From contig NZ_JQCF01000002.1 in assembly GCF_001438805.1 (NCBI RefSeq), forward strand, positions 62,001 to 126,000: DNA of 64,000 nt, read 5' to 3'. Position 1 is the first letter of the stretch, and each line of letters starts with the position of its first letter. Under the pieces are notes generated by a model. The model was not told the origin of the DNA and did no database searches. It worked only from the letters and a program-made list of their open reading frames with translations. The DNA comes from Companilactobacillus kimchiensis (GTDB lineage Bacteria; Bacillota; Bacilli; Lactobacillales; Lactobacillaceae). Made by a program: the position numbers and the translations under genes. This document shows, piece after piece, positions 40,338 through 49,015 of the stretch.

Positions 40338-41426
40338 ATGAAACGTTATTTAATTTTAGAAGATGGAACTGTCTTTCCTGGTGAAGGTTTTGGGTCTTCT
40401 ATCATTACTACTGGACAGTTGGTAATATCAAATAACCGTACAGGAATTGAACAGTCTGTTACAGACCCAGATACTGAAGGACAGATTCTCGCTTTTACGA
40501 TACCTGCTGTTGGTAACTCGGGCATCAATCGTGATTTTTATGAATCAATCAACTCGCAATGTAAAGGGGTTGTGATTGGATCATCCAGCTTATCAACTGT
40601 AGATAGATCAGTTTCTTTTGAGGATTGGATCACTGGTTTAAAGATTCCTGGCATTAAAAATGTTGACGTTAGAGCTTTGTCCAAGCATATCGCTGAACAT
40701 GGTGAGATGAAGGCTAGTATTATGGATACTCACGACGAACATGCTATTGATCAGATCAAAGCTTTAGTTTTGCCACCTGATTTGGTTAAGCGAGTATCAA
40801 CGCGACAATCATATCCAAATCCCAATATGGGACTAAAAATCGTTATCGTTGATTTAGGATTAAAATACTCAATTTTGCGCCAATTATCTTACCGTGATTG
40901 TAATTCAATCATCGTTAATTACAATTCAACAGCTGAAGAGATCGAAAGTCTCCATCCGGATGGAATCATTTATTCAAATGGACCTGGTGACCCTAAGGAT
41001 TTGCCTAGAACTCTCGAAACTATTAAAATTTTACAAAAAAAATACCCATTGTTGGGTATAGGTTTGGGAAATCTTTTGATTGCTTTAGCCAATGATTGTC
41101 AAATTGAAAAACTTAAGGAACCACATCACGAATCATCACTAGCTGTTAAGGAAGTTGCCAGTGGCAAGATAGATTTTGTCAACCATAACCATTCATATAC
41201 ACTTGATCAAAAATATATCGGTGCTTCTGATTTTATTGTGACTAATGTCTGTGTGGCCGATGGAACTATTGAAGGAATCCGCCATGAGTATTTGCCAATC
41301 ATGTGTGTTCTTTTTGAGCCCGAAGCTGCCCCTGGACCAACTGACGGTTATTATGTTTTTGATGAATTTATCGACTTAGTTGAATCAGCTAAAAAGCAAG
41401 AGGGGGCTAGAAGTCAATGGAATTAG
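40338..41426 (+). CDS. carbamoyl-phosphate synthase small-subunit-like protein with inactive glutaminase site, 362 aa
   Basis: The fold and many blocks of CarA/PyrAA are kept: start LILEDGTVFPGEGFGS, VGNSGINRDFYESI, LHPDGIIYSNGPGDPKD, DGTIEGIRHEYLP and APGPTD. The class I glutamine amidotransferase triad is broken. The nucleophile position of GICLGHQ reads GIGLGNL (Gly242 for Cys, Asn245 for His), and the HPEAS position reads FEPEAA (Glu327 for His). The HRG glutamine-binding block is PHHES. Length is normal and there is no stop. It cannot be a normal glutaminase; a structural or regulatory role is inferred. It overlaps the CarB-like gene by 10 bases. Confidence 0.92.
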   Translation: MKRYLILEDGTVFPGEGFGSSIITTGQLVISNNRTGIEQSVTDPDTEGQILAFTIPAVGNSGINRDFYESINSQCKGVVIGSSSLSTVDRSVSFEDWITGLKIPGIKNVDVRALSKHIAEHGEMKASIMDTHDEHAIDQIKALVLPPDLVKRVSTRQSYPNPNMGLKIVIVDLGLKYSILRQLSYRDCNSIIVNYNSTAEEIESLHPDGIIYSNGPGDPKDLPRTLETIKILQKKYPLLGIGLGNLLIALANDCQIEKLKEPHHESSLAVKEVASGKIDFVNHNHSYTLDQKYIGASDFIVTNVCVADGTIEGIRHEYLPIMCVLFEPEAAPGPTDGYYVFDEFIDLVESAKKQEGARSQWN

Positions 41427-43819
41427 ATGATGTTCACTCTATTTTAATTATCGGCCCAATCAGTAGTGATAAAAACGTTGACCTATCGACAGCGCTCTAT
41501 GATACGGTCGACATTTTGCATCAATTAGGATATAAAATTTCTATTATTGTTGAAGATCCAACCTCACTTTTATCTTCAGGGACATTTTATGACAAAATCG
41601 TTGTTGAAAAAGTTACTGGTGACAATGTTTTGAAATTTATTCAACAGAACCATCCCGATGCTATTCTTCCCACTGTTGGGGACCGAAACGCTTTAGGAAT
41701 TGTTTCTAGTCTGAATGGTAAGATTGGCGGTGTCAGGGTCTTAGGAGCTAATTTTGCGGCTTCTCTGGCAACATTTAAACGTGAGCTATTCATCAAACGT
41801 TTAACCAAGGCTAATTTACCAGTTATTAAGTTCATTTCATCCGATGATGAAAAGGAAATTTATAACTTTATTCGAGCTATTGGCTTCCCAATTATTGCAC
41901 GTCGTCGCTATTCAAATCGTCATTCTAGCGGTTGGACCAATATTAATAATCTATTCGAATTAGATAATTTTATGGCACTGGAAGATATTTCCGATACCAA
42001 GATTGAAATCGAACGTAGTATTCGTGGATTTAGTGAATATTCTTTCACTATCGTCCGTGACCGCTATGATAATTCATCTTTGATTGGAACTATTGAAGAT
42101 ATCGAACCCATTGGAGTCCATCATTTGGATTCTAATTTAATTTCACCGGCCATCTCCTTGAATGATTCCAAACTACAAAAATTAAGAAATTATTCAATTA
42201 AATTAGTTCGTTCATTTAATATTGTTGGTATTTGTACAGTTCATTTTGCATATAACCATGAAACTAAAGAATCATATATTACAGAATTTATTCCTCGATT
42301 GAGTGAAGAAACTAAATTCTTGGAGTACGCAACAAGTTATCCTATTGCGACAGTGGTCGCCGAATTATGTTTGGGTTATCACCTGGATAAATTACAATTA
42401 GACGCGGGGAATTCCTTTAATGGTGCCACAGAGCCCTTTGTTGATCATTTAACTTCCCGTTTTCCTCAATGGAAGACTCCTGGACAAAAGTATTTGGGAC
42501 CTAGTAAAACTTCGGATTCTAGTATTATGGTCAACGGATTTAGTTTAGAAGAGGTTCTTAATAAGGGTGTTTTAAACGACAAATTAAATAATAACTTTGA
42601 ACGTTACAATGAACTTCGCAAATTAGATGATGATGAACTCTTTGAAAAAATCATTCATCCCACTAACTGGATGTTAGATGTTTTGCTAGAAGCAATGCGG
42701 CGGAATTTTGAAAAACCAGTTCTTTCAGAGATCACTGGCATCAATTTACCTTACTTGGCCGCTTTACAAAATATCATTGACAATAGTCTGATCATTCGTG
42801 AAGGCGAAATTGATGGTAAAAATGTCGAACGAATGGTGGAAATGGGTGTGAAAGGGGTTGGTCACAGTAAGTTATTGCTGGACAGCCCCGACATTGTTAC
42901 TAAAACAGTCGTTAAGAATAAACGCGCCGTTTCAGTAGCTAATAATGAATATATTAACCATAACTACTTTGTTACCAGTGGTATTAGTAATGAATTAGAG
43001 TTAAGTGATCGAAAGAAAATCATTGTTCGTACACCGATAATTACTTCAAAGACTGATATCATGATCAGACAATTTGTTTTGTTCCAACTGGCTAAATCAA
43101 TTGATCAGAATGGTTTGGAACCAATCATTATTGGACGCGAACCATGGAATGCACCATTATCCATGCGGCGGAAGGTAGTTGAAATTGATGATCCACATAT
43201 GGAAATCAAAAGTTTGGGACTTATTAAGAATGAAAGTATTCTAAACATTATTGATCTCTCTAAGAATTTGGTTGATGACGAGGATAAACGGGTTTTCCGA
43301 TTCAGTGCTCAAGAAATCAAAAATATTGGTTTAGAAGGCGATACCTCAGTTAGAGTAATGGTCGTCAGCGATGGTAAAAACTACTTGGCTCCATCGGTTA
43401 TCTATCAAGCTAAACGGGATAAGCATCTTTATGAGATCAGTTCAGTTAATAACTTTATGAGCGCTGAAGATCGAGCAGAGATTGCATCCTTGATTACTCA
43501 GGAATTAGAGGATGATCATCATGTTGATATTTATAACTTTGAAATGGTTAAAAATCATGATCATTGGCTAGTTACTAAAAAGTATCGGGGTATGACAACG
43601 GACATCATTCGCCATGAATTGGCCAGTTCGGTGCATGTGATCGATACCTTGGTCAAATTGCTTCTAGGTAATAAGATTGATGATGATCTTTCATTAGAGA
43701 AGATTTTTGATAACTTTGATGAGAGTTATCTGTTAACGATTGATGATAAACGTTATAAGTTACTCAACAAAGAAGAGATTCAAACCAAATTAGATGAATT
43801 ACGAAAAAGTGAAAAATAA
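41417..43819 (+). CDS. degenerate carbamoyl-phosphate synthase large-subunit-like protein, 800 aa
   Basis: Normal CarB has about 1060 residues. Residues 8-400 match the first Rossmann/ATP-grasp half, but the N-terminal GSGPIIIGQ loop reads GPISSDKNV. The glycine-rich ATP loop is RRRYSNRHSSGW. The metal-ligand block reads VHFA (His276 for Gln) and ITEFIPR (Glu290 kept, Ile292 for Asn). Residues about 410-530 keep the oligomerisation domain. The second half (about 531-750) is shortened and has no EVNPR-like motif, and the C-terminal allosteric MGS domain is absent. The frame is open over 2.4 kb, so function of some kind seems retained. Catalysis of carbamoyl phosphate synthesis is unlikely. Confidence 0.88.
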   Translation: MELDDVHSILIIGPISSDKNVDLSTALYDTVDILHQLGYKISIIVEDPTSLLSSGTFYDKIVVEKVTGDNVLKFIQQNHPDAILPTVGDRNALGIVSSLNGKIGGVRVLGANFAASLATFKRELFIKRLTKANLPVIKFISSDDEKEIYNFIRAIGFPIIARRRYSNRHSSGWTNINNLFELDNFMALEDISDTKIEIERSIRGFSEYSFTIVRDRYDNSSLIGTIEDIEPIGVHHLDSNLISPAISLNDSKLQKLRNYSIKLVRSFNIVGICTVHFAYNHETKESYITEFIPRLSEETKFLEYATSYPIATVVAELCLGYHLDKLQLDAGNSFNGATEPFVDHLTSRFPQWKTPGQKYLGPSKTSDSSIMVNGFSLEEVLNKGVLNDKLNNNFERYNELRKLDDDELFEKIIHPTNWMLDVLLEAMRRNFEKPVLSEITGINLPYLAALQNIIDNSLIIREGEIDGKNVERMVEMGVKGVGHSKLLLDSPDIVTKTVVKNKRAVSVANNEYINHNYFVTSGISNELELSDRKKIIVRTPIITSKTDIMIRQFVLFQLAKSIDQNGLEPIIIGREPWNAPLSMRRKVVEIDDPHMEIKSLGLIKNESILNIIDLSKNLVDDEDKRVFRFSAQEIKNIGLEGDTSVRVMVVSDGKNYLAPSVIYQAKRDKHLYEISSVNNFMSAEDRAEIASLITQELEDDHHVDIYNFEMVKNHDHWLVTKKYRGMTTDIIRHELASSVHVIDTLVKLLLGNKIDDDLSLEKIFDNFDESYLLTIDDKRYKLLNKEEIQTKLDELRKSEK

Positions 43820-43847
43820 CAAAAAAGGTCATTAATTTAAGAATAGT

Positions 43848-43896
43848 AAAATCCCGTATTAACTGATATTCACTACTTCAGTTAATACGGGATTTT
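43848..43896 (+). terminator. terminator of the pyrR-carA-like-carB-like cluster
   Basis: AAAATCCCGTATTAACTGA pairs perfectly with TCAGTTAATACGGGATTTT around an 11-base loop and T residues follow. It may also serve rqcH on the minus strand. Confidence 0.92.
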
Positions 43897-43971
43897 TGAT
43901 TTAAAAATATATTTTTTCATTAACAGAATTCAGTAATCAAAGCACTACTTAATCTGGAATAAAAATCTCTA

Positions 43972-45639
43972 CTATTTATTTTCCTTCAAACCAGCAACTA
44001 GCTGACGATCTGGGTCAACTAGAATTGTTTTTTGACCTTCAAAAATTACAAAACCAGGTTTAGCTCCATTAGGTTTCCGAATATTCTTGATTTGTACGTA
44101 ATCAACTGGAACTTTGCTAGAATCACGTGCCTTAGAGTAATAGGCAGCAATAGTTGCGGCTTCAGTAATTGATTGTTCGTCGGGTTCACTAGTTTTTAAA
44201 ATAACATGTGATCCAGGAATATCTTTCACATGGAACCAATAATGGTTCTTTTGTGATAATTTCATAGTCAATTGATCATTCTCAAGGTTGTTCTTACCAA
44301 CAATGATTTCAACTCCGGTTGATGATTGGAAATTTTCGCCAAGCTTTTTCTTACGCTTCTTAGGAGCATTCTTACGCTTTTTCTTGATATAACCAGAATC
44401 AATTAATTCTTCGACGATTCCATCAACATCTTCAATATCTACATATTCCAGAGATGCTAAAACTGACTCAAGGTAATTGACCTCATTAGTCGTGATTTCC
44501 AGTTGTTCCTTAATATGTGGAATTGAATTCTGTAATTTACGATATTTTTTGTAGTAACTTTGAGCATTAAGCGAAGGTGAGTACTCAGGGTTTAACTTAA
44601 TCGTGACATCTTCATTATTATAGTAGTTGGTTAATGTAATTGAACTTGAACCACGTTCGATTTTAGACATATAAGTCGTTAGAAGTTCTCCATAAAGGTT
44701 ATATTTAGCCATCACATCAGTTTGATTCAACTGCTTATTCAGTTTTTTGACCTTAGACTTATCTTTCTTCAAAATAATATCTAAACGATGGGTAATACTC
44801 TTAGTTTGTTGTTCGATACGATCCAAACGAGCCTTATCAACATAATAATTATCCAAAAGCTCACTAAGATTGGTATAAGTATTTGCTTTCGTAGTTGTGT
44901 TGACAAAAGCAACTGGGAAAAAGCCTAATTTGTGCTTGTCATTCGAAGTGGCTGTATTAGGATGAAGTCCATTTTGATACGCATCCATGAAATCATCCAA
45001 CGTTTTACCGCTAGCAATATATTGTTCTAACTCCGCTGAAGTATCTAATCCAATTCCTTCGTATTTCTGACGAATATCTCCAGCTGATAAACCCTTAAGG
45101 TTTTCATTATTCGTTGAAAATGGATTGATTTTATTTTGAGCAGGCGGTAACTTGTAGTCATCTCCTGGTAGTAGTCCACGGAAACTATTATTTTCTGGTG
45201 AAACTCGTTTAATTAGGTCAACAATTTTACCTGTTTCCTTATTGATTAAGAAGATATTACTGTGACGAGCCATGATCTCGATGGTTAGAATATAATCATG
45301 AATATCACCCAATTCATTCTTAGCCGAAAGATCGATTGAAACTACTCGATCATTATTTAATTGTTTGAAATCCTGCACGATAGCACTAGTAATGTACTTT
45401 CTTAAAGACATAACAAAGGTAGAAGGTTTTGCAGGGTTAGCAAAGGGTTGATCTGTTATTTGAACTCGAGCATAGGATGGGTGAGCCGATAACAATAACT
45501 GACGATTCTTACGATTGCTTCTAATTGTAAGAATCAATTCGTTAGCAAATGGTTGTTGAATTTTACTGATTCGACCACCGCTGAGGTTCTGATTTAATTC
45601 GTTTACCATAGCGTGGGTAAACATTCCGTCAAAAGACAT
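43972..45639 (-). CDS. rqcH: RqcH (NFACT family, FbpA-like) ribosome quality control factor, 555 aa
   Basis: The NFACT-N domain starts SFDGMFTHAMVNELN and includes LILTIRSNRKNRQLLLS and EIMARHSNIFLI. A helix-hairpin-helix and a long coiled coil (about 280-430) follow. The C-terminal NFACT-R domain has WFHVKDIPGSHVIL. RqcH adds alanine tails to nascent chains on split 50S subunits; older annotations call it fibronectin-binding protein. ATG 45639 has AAAGGAAA upstream. The extra upstream frame has no ribosome-binding site. Confidence 0.93.
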   Translation of the reverse strand: MSFDGMFTHAMVNELNQNLSGGRISKIQQPFANELILTIRSNRKNRQLLLSAHPSYARVQITDQPFANPAKPSTFVMSLRKYITSAIVQDFKQLNNDRVVSIDLSAKNELGDIHDYILTIEIMARHSNIFLINKETGKIVDLIKRVSPENNSFRGLLPGDDYKLPPAQNKINPFSTNNENLKGLSAGDIRQKYEGIGLDTSAELEQYIASGKTLDDFMDAYQNGLHPNTATSNDKHKLGFFPVAFVNTTTKANTYTNLSELLDNYYVDKARLDRIEQQTKSITHRLDIILKKDKSKVKKLNKQLNQTDVMAKYNLYGELLTTYMSKIERGSSSITLTNYYNNEDVTIKLNPEYSPSLNAQSYYKKYRKLQNSIPHIKEQLEITTNEVNYLESVLASLEYVDIEDVDGIVEELIDSGYIKKKRKNAPKKRKKKLGENFQSSTGVEIIVGKNNLENDQLTMKLSQKNHYWFHVKDIPGSHVILKTSEPDEQSITEAATIAAYYSKARDSSKVPVDYVQIKNIRKPNGAKPGFVIFEGQKTILVDPDRQLVAGLKENK

Positions 45640-45774
45640 AATTGGTTTCCTTTCTAAAATGACACGATAATTTCTGAAACTTTTATTCTGTAACAATTTT
45701 AAAATTGGTTGAATATGATATAATTAATGGTTATACCATCATTATACGTAACCAAACAAGGAATTGATAAACTT

Positions 45775-46641
45775 ATGAAAATAGCCATTGTAACAGATAG
45801 TACATCTTATTTGCCACAAGAAATAGTTGATAAATATAATATAACAGTTGTGCCAATAGAAGTAGTGTTTAATAACAAAACATATCGTGAAGATATTGAT
45901 CTTACTACATCTGAATTCTATGAATTATTACAAAAAGCACCAGAATTACCTTCAACGGCCCAACCTTCAGTTGGTGAGATGATAAATCTATACGATAAAT
46001 TGGCTAAAGAAGGCTATGATACCGTAATATCGATTCATTTGGCAAGCACAATCTCTGGGTTTGTTAATAATTTAAAGAGTGCTGCCCGGATGATCGATAA
46101 CATTAATGTTGTTGTCTACGACTCACATATCACTGTTCGTTTGATGGGTTACTTAGCTCAAGAAGCCGCCAAAATGGCCCAAGCAGGTAAAACTGAAACT
46201 GAAATAATTGATCGATTAGATGTCTTAAGAAATTCTATTGGCGAATCATTTGTTGTAGATGATTTGAAGAATCTAGTTAAGGGTGGAAGATTATCCAATA
46301 CTTCTGCTGTAATTGGTACTGTCTTAAATATTAAACCTTTACTAGAATTTGACAATGATAGTCATAAAATTGTGGCCTATGATAAAGTTCGCTCAATGAA
46401 AAAAGCTAAATTAAAAGCTGAAGAAAAGCTTTCCATTGCAATGGAAAATGCGACTCATCCTTTAAGATTGTTAGTGCTTGATGCTGACGATCCTGAAGCC
46501 GGTGATCGTTGGGCTGACGAATTACACGAAAGATATCCAGATGCGACTTTAGATCGCTCATATTTTGGACCAGTAATTGGGGTTCATTTGGGGAAGGGTG
46601 CTTTGGCAATTGCCTGGATCCGAGACTTTGATAAATCCTAA
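45775..46641 (+). CDS. DegV family fatty-acid-binding protein, 288 aa
   Basis: The start MKIAIVTDSTSYLP and the motifs TAQPSVGEM, TISGFVNN and HLGKGALAIAW are typical of DegV/FakB proteins, which present fatty acids to the FakA kinase for phospholipid synthesis. ATG 45775 is chosen by family alignment. AAGGA lies 12 bases upstream, a little far. A TATAAT box lies near 45719. The gene is monocistronic with a terminator directly after. Confidence 0.92.
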   Translation: MKIAIVTDSTSYLPQEIVDKYNITVVPIEVVFNNKTYREDIDLTTSEFYELLQKAPELPSTAQPSVGEMINLYDKLAKEGYDTVISIHLASTISGFVNNLKSAARMIDNINVVVYDSHITVRLMGYLAQEAAKMAQAGKTETEIIDRLDVLRNSIGESFVVDDLKNLVKGGRLSNTSAVIGTVLNIKPLLEFDNDSHKIVAYDKVRSMKKAKLKAEEKLSIAMENATHPLRLLVLDADDPEAGDRWADELHERYPDATLDRSYFGPVIGVHLGKGALAIAWIRDFDKS

Positions 46642-46642
46642 T

Positions 46643-46662
46643 AAAAGCCGAAAGGCTTTTTT
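46643..46662 (+). terminator. terminator of the degV-family gene
   Basis: AAAAGCC/GGCTTTT stem with a GAAA tetraloop and T tail, directly after the stop. Confidence 0.85.
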
Positions 46663-46769
46663 ATTTTTCCGAAATAATATAAAATATTTATTATAATTAA
46701 TGCTTTATTAATGATATCAATGAGTTAAAATGAATATAACCATTATTTCCATATGAAAAGGGGAGTATC

Positions 46770-48029
46770 ATGTTTTCTAAAACTAAGAGAGCAGCTATTT
46801 TAGTAGCTGCAAGTGCACTTCTGGCAACAAGTTTAGGAGGGAACATTGCGTATGCTGATGTAACTGCTAATACCAATGATTCTACAGCTACTTCAACAAC
46901 TGATACAAGCGCTAACAAAAATGATACTAATGTAGCTACCGCTACTAATAATAGTAGTGATACCAATAATCAAGTTGTTACTTCAACAACTGACAAAACT
47001 GTTAACAATAGCACTAATACTACTAACAATAATACTGCTACCACTCAGTCCACGTATAACAGTATCGACGTTAGTGCAGTTAAGACAGCCATGCTAACAG
47101 AATTGAATCGTCTCCGTGCTCAAAATGGTTTAACAGCACTTTCATCAGTAGGTGCGCTTAATAATTATGCCCAATCAAGAACCGACAGCTTTACTAATAC
47201 CGGCGTTGATAACCATGCCGGTTGGAATTCAGCCAATATGTATCCTTATTATTTGGATGCTGAAGAAAATATTGCTCAAATGCCTTATTCAATGTTAGGA
47301 ACAACTGATCCAACTACTATTGCCCAAAAGATCACTCATGAATTTTATAGTGAAATGTATGATCCAGAACCCAACTACGGTCACAGAAAGAACATGTTGA
47401 ATCCATATATTGACTATGTCGGTATTGGTGTCAGCATTTCTTCTAATGGGATGGTTTATTTCTCACAAGAAATGGGTAATGATCAAGCATCACACAGTAA
47501 GTATAATTCCAGTGATATTTATGCTTATTATCTAACTAACGAAAACGACTATGCTAATGTATCAAAATATGATATAGCCGATACTAACCGGACTAATGAT
47601 GATTATACTTCTAGAGATAATTACGCCGTTGCTGATATTAGAGGTGGTGTAACTACCAAGGATCAACAGACTCCCGTCTATGATAGAAATGGTAACAAAC
47701 GTACCGATATGTCTTTAGCACCAAATTCATCTTGGATTGCTGATGTCATTGCCATTATTGATGGCGGTTTCTATTATCATGTAAGTAATGATACTTTTGT
47801 TTCAGCTAATGATGCTTTACCATGGGCAACTTTCCTAGCTGGTACAACTGTAAGAGCTACAACTAATGCCAAGATTTATGATAACAATGGTAATTATACT
47901 GGACATACGGTCACTGCCAATTCTAATTGGGTCGTTGACCGACGTGCTACTAATCCGACAACTTGGATTAAAATGTATCGTATCGGTACTAATGCTTGGA
48001 TCCAACAAAATGAATTATCTCAAAATTAA
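46770..48029 (+). CDS. secreted CAP-domain (SCP/PR1-like) protein with C-terminal SLAP domains, 419 aa
   Basis: A signal peptide (about 1-30, ending near IAYADV) is followed by a T/N/S-rich linker (30-95). A CAP domain (about 100-245) contains LLTELNRLRAQNGL-type helix 1 and the GHRKNMLNPYIDYVGIGVS block. Two C-terminal repeats (about 285-345 and 350-417), each with K/P-VYDxNGN or KIYDNNGN and a W near the end, resemble the SLAP (S-layer-type) cell-wall-binding domain. It is probably attached to the wall non-covalently. Enzymatic activity of the CAP domain is not known. A strong AGGGGAG ribosome-binding site is present. Confidence 0.88.
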   Translation: MFSKTKRAAILVAASALLATSLGGNIAYADVTANTNDSTATSTTDTSANKNDTNVATATNNSSDTNNQVVTSTTDKTVNNSTNTTNNNTATTQSTYNSIDVSAVKTAMLTELNRLRAQNGLTALSSVGALNNYAQSRTDSFTNTGVDNHAGWNSANMYPYYLDAEENIAQMPYSMLGTTDPTTIAQKITHEFYSEMYDPEPNYGHRKNMLNPYIDYVGIGVSISSNGMVYFSQEMGNDQASHSKYNSSDIYAYYLTNENDYANVSKYDIADTNRTNDDYTSRDNYAVADIRGGVTTKDQQTPVYDRNGNKRTDMSLAPNSSWIADVIAIIDGGFYYHVSNDTFVSANDALPWATFLAGTTVRATTNAKIYDNNGNYTGHTVTANSNWVVDRRATNPTTWIKMYRIGTNAWIQQNELSQN

Positions 48030-48083
48030 TGAAATAAAATAAGAACTAGTATCGTATTAAATTATGATATTAGTTCTTTTTGT

Positions 48084-48671
48084 TTATCCAAAATCTACTT
48101 GATCTAGCATCTGTTCTCGTGACTCTTGATCTAGTCCCAAGTAAGCTAAAGTCATTTGTTGACTACTATGATTCAATAATCTCATAACCAAAGCAATATT
48201 ATAGTTTGATTGAATATAGACTCGATAGGCACCAGTTTTTCTCATAGTGTGCGTCCCCAAATAATTAATATTAAGTAGGTCACCAGTTTTAGACATAACC
48301 TTGTAAAACTGTTTTTCAGATACATGGCGATCAGGTCGTTGCATTGATGGAAAGAGCCATTCAGATTTAATATGATTTTCTAAAAGCCAAGTTTGATAAA
48401 TCAAGAGATCACGTTTAATGGGCTTTAAATATAAAGTATTTGGTTTACCCGTTTTTTTATCGTGAATATAAGCATTTTTTCTAATGTCATCATAGTCATC
48501 GAAAACATCACTATACTTTAAAGCCATCACATCTGAGACTCGTAACAAGGTTGCTTTACCAGTTTGGAAAATCGTATAGTTGCGACGACCGTATTTAAAA
48601 TTACGAAGAAGGGTATTTTTAACTTCATTTAGCACATTGGTGTCTTTTATTGGCAAAACTAACTGTTTCAT
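48084..48671 (-). CDS. small tyrosine recombinase/integrase (catalytic domain only), 195 aa
   Basis: All catalytic residues are visible: Arg44 in LLRVSDVMAL, Lys76 in KKTGKPN, His141 and Arg144 in GTHTMRKTG, His168 in LLNHSSQQMT, and Tyr177 in LAYLGL. There is no N-terminal SAM-like core-binding domain, so the size is like FimB/FimE-type invertases. GGAGG lies 5 bases before the ATG. No phage or transposon genes adjoin. It could act on a distant site, invert a local element, or be a remnant of an island. Confidence 0.88.
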   Translation of the reverse strand: MKQLVLPIKDTNVLNEVKNTLLRNFKYGRRNYTIFQTGKATLLRVSDVMALKYSDVFDDYDDIRKNAYIHDKKTGKPNTLYLKPIKRDLLIYQTWLLENHIKSEWLFPSMQRPDRHVSEKQFYKVMSKTGDLLNINYLGTHTMRKTGAYRVYIQSNYNIALVMRLLNHSSQQMTLAYLGLDQESREQMLDQVDFG

Positions 48672-49015
48672 AGGTCCTCCAAAGTGGGTACTATTTTTTA
48701 GTATATTATATAAATAGACCCTATCAATATATTGTAATTTTTTAGGACTGATACGTCAATGTTTTACAGGGGCTATTTCTTACAAATAACCCCTGTTTTT
48801 GATGAAAAAGGCCCAATTTTGCGAATATTGATTCTAATGTCAAGTTCGTTTTTAAAACGGATAAGTGTAAGTCTCGTCTTCATAGAATACGTCTCTCAGC
48901 ATATAGCCGTTTTCACAACTATTAAGGAGCAATCTACTATTACGGATAGCATCAATCGAATATTTGGTGTTATAATTTGGAAATCAAATAGCAATTATTT
49001 AATAAGGATAAAACA
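48672..49015. other. 344-bp intergenic region between recombinase and antitoxin
   Basis: It holds an imperfect inverted repeat (GGGTACTATTT at 48686 and AAATAGACCC at 48712) that flanks a minus-strand TATAAT (48705-48710) in the recombinase promoter area, and a strong hairpin at 48766-48796. The remainder (about 48800-49000) has no supported gene. A 43-codon stop-free stretch on the minus strand (48852-48983) has no start and is not recognised. The composition suggests decayed DNA. Confidence 0.5.
48766..48796. terminator. strong hairpin, candidate terminator
   Basis: ACAGGGGCTATTT pairs with AAATAACCCCTGT with one mismatch and a 5-base loop, followed by T residues on the plus strand. No plus-strand gene ends just before it, so it may be a relic of a lost gene. 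Confidence 0.6.

Noticed and set aside
48852-48983. 43-codon stop-free stretch on the minus strand, possible gene remnant
   Set aside because: No start codon and no recognisable family; too short to support a claim.
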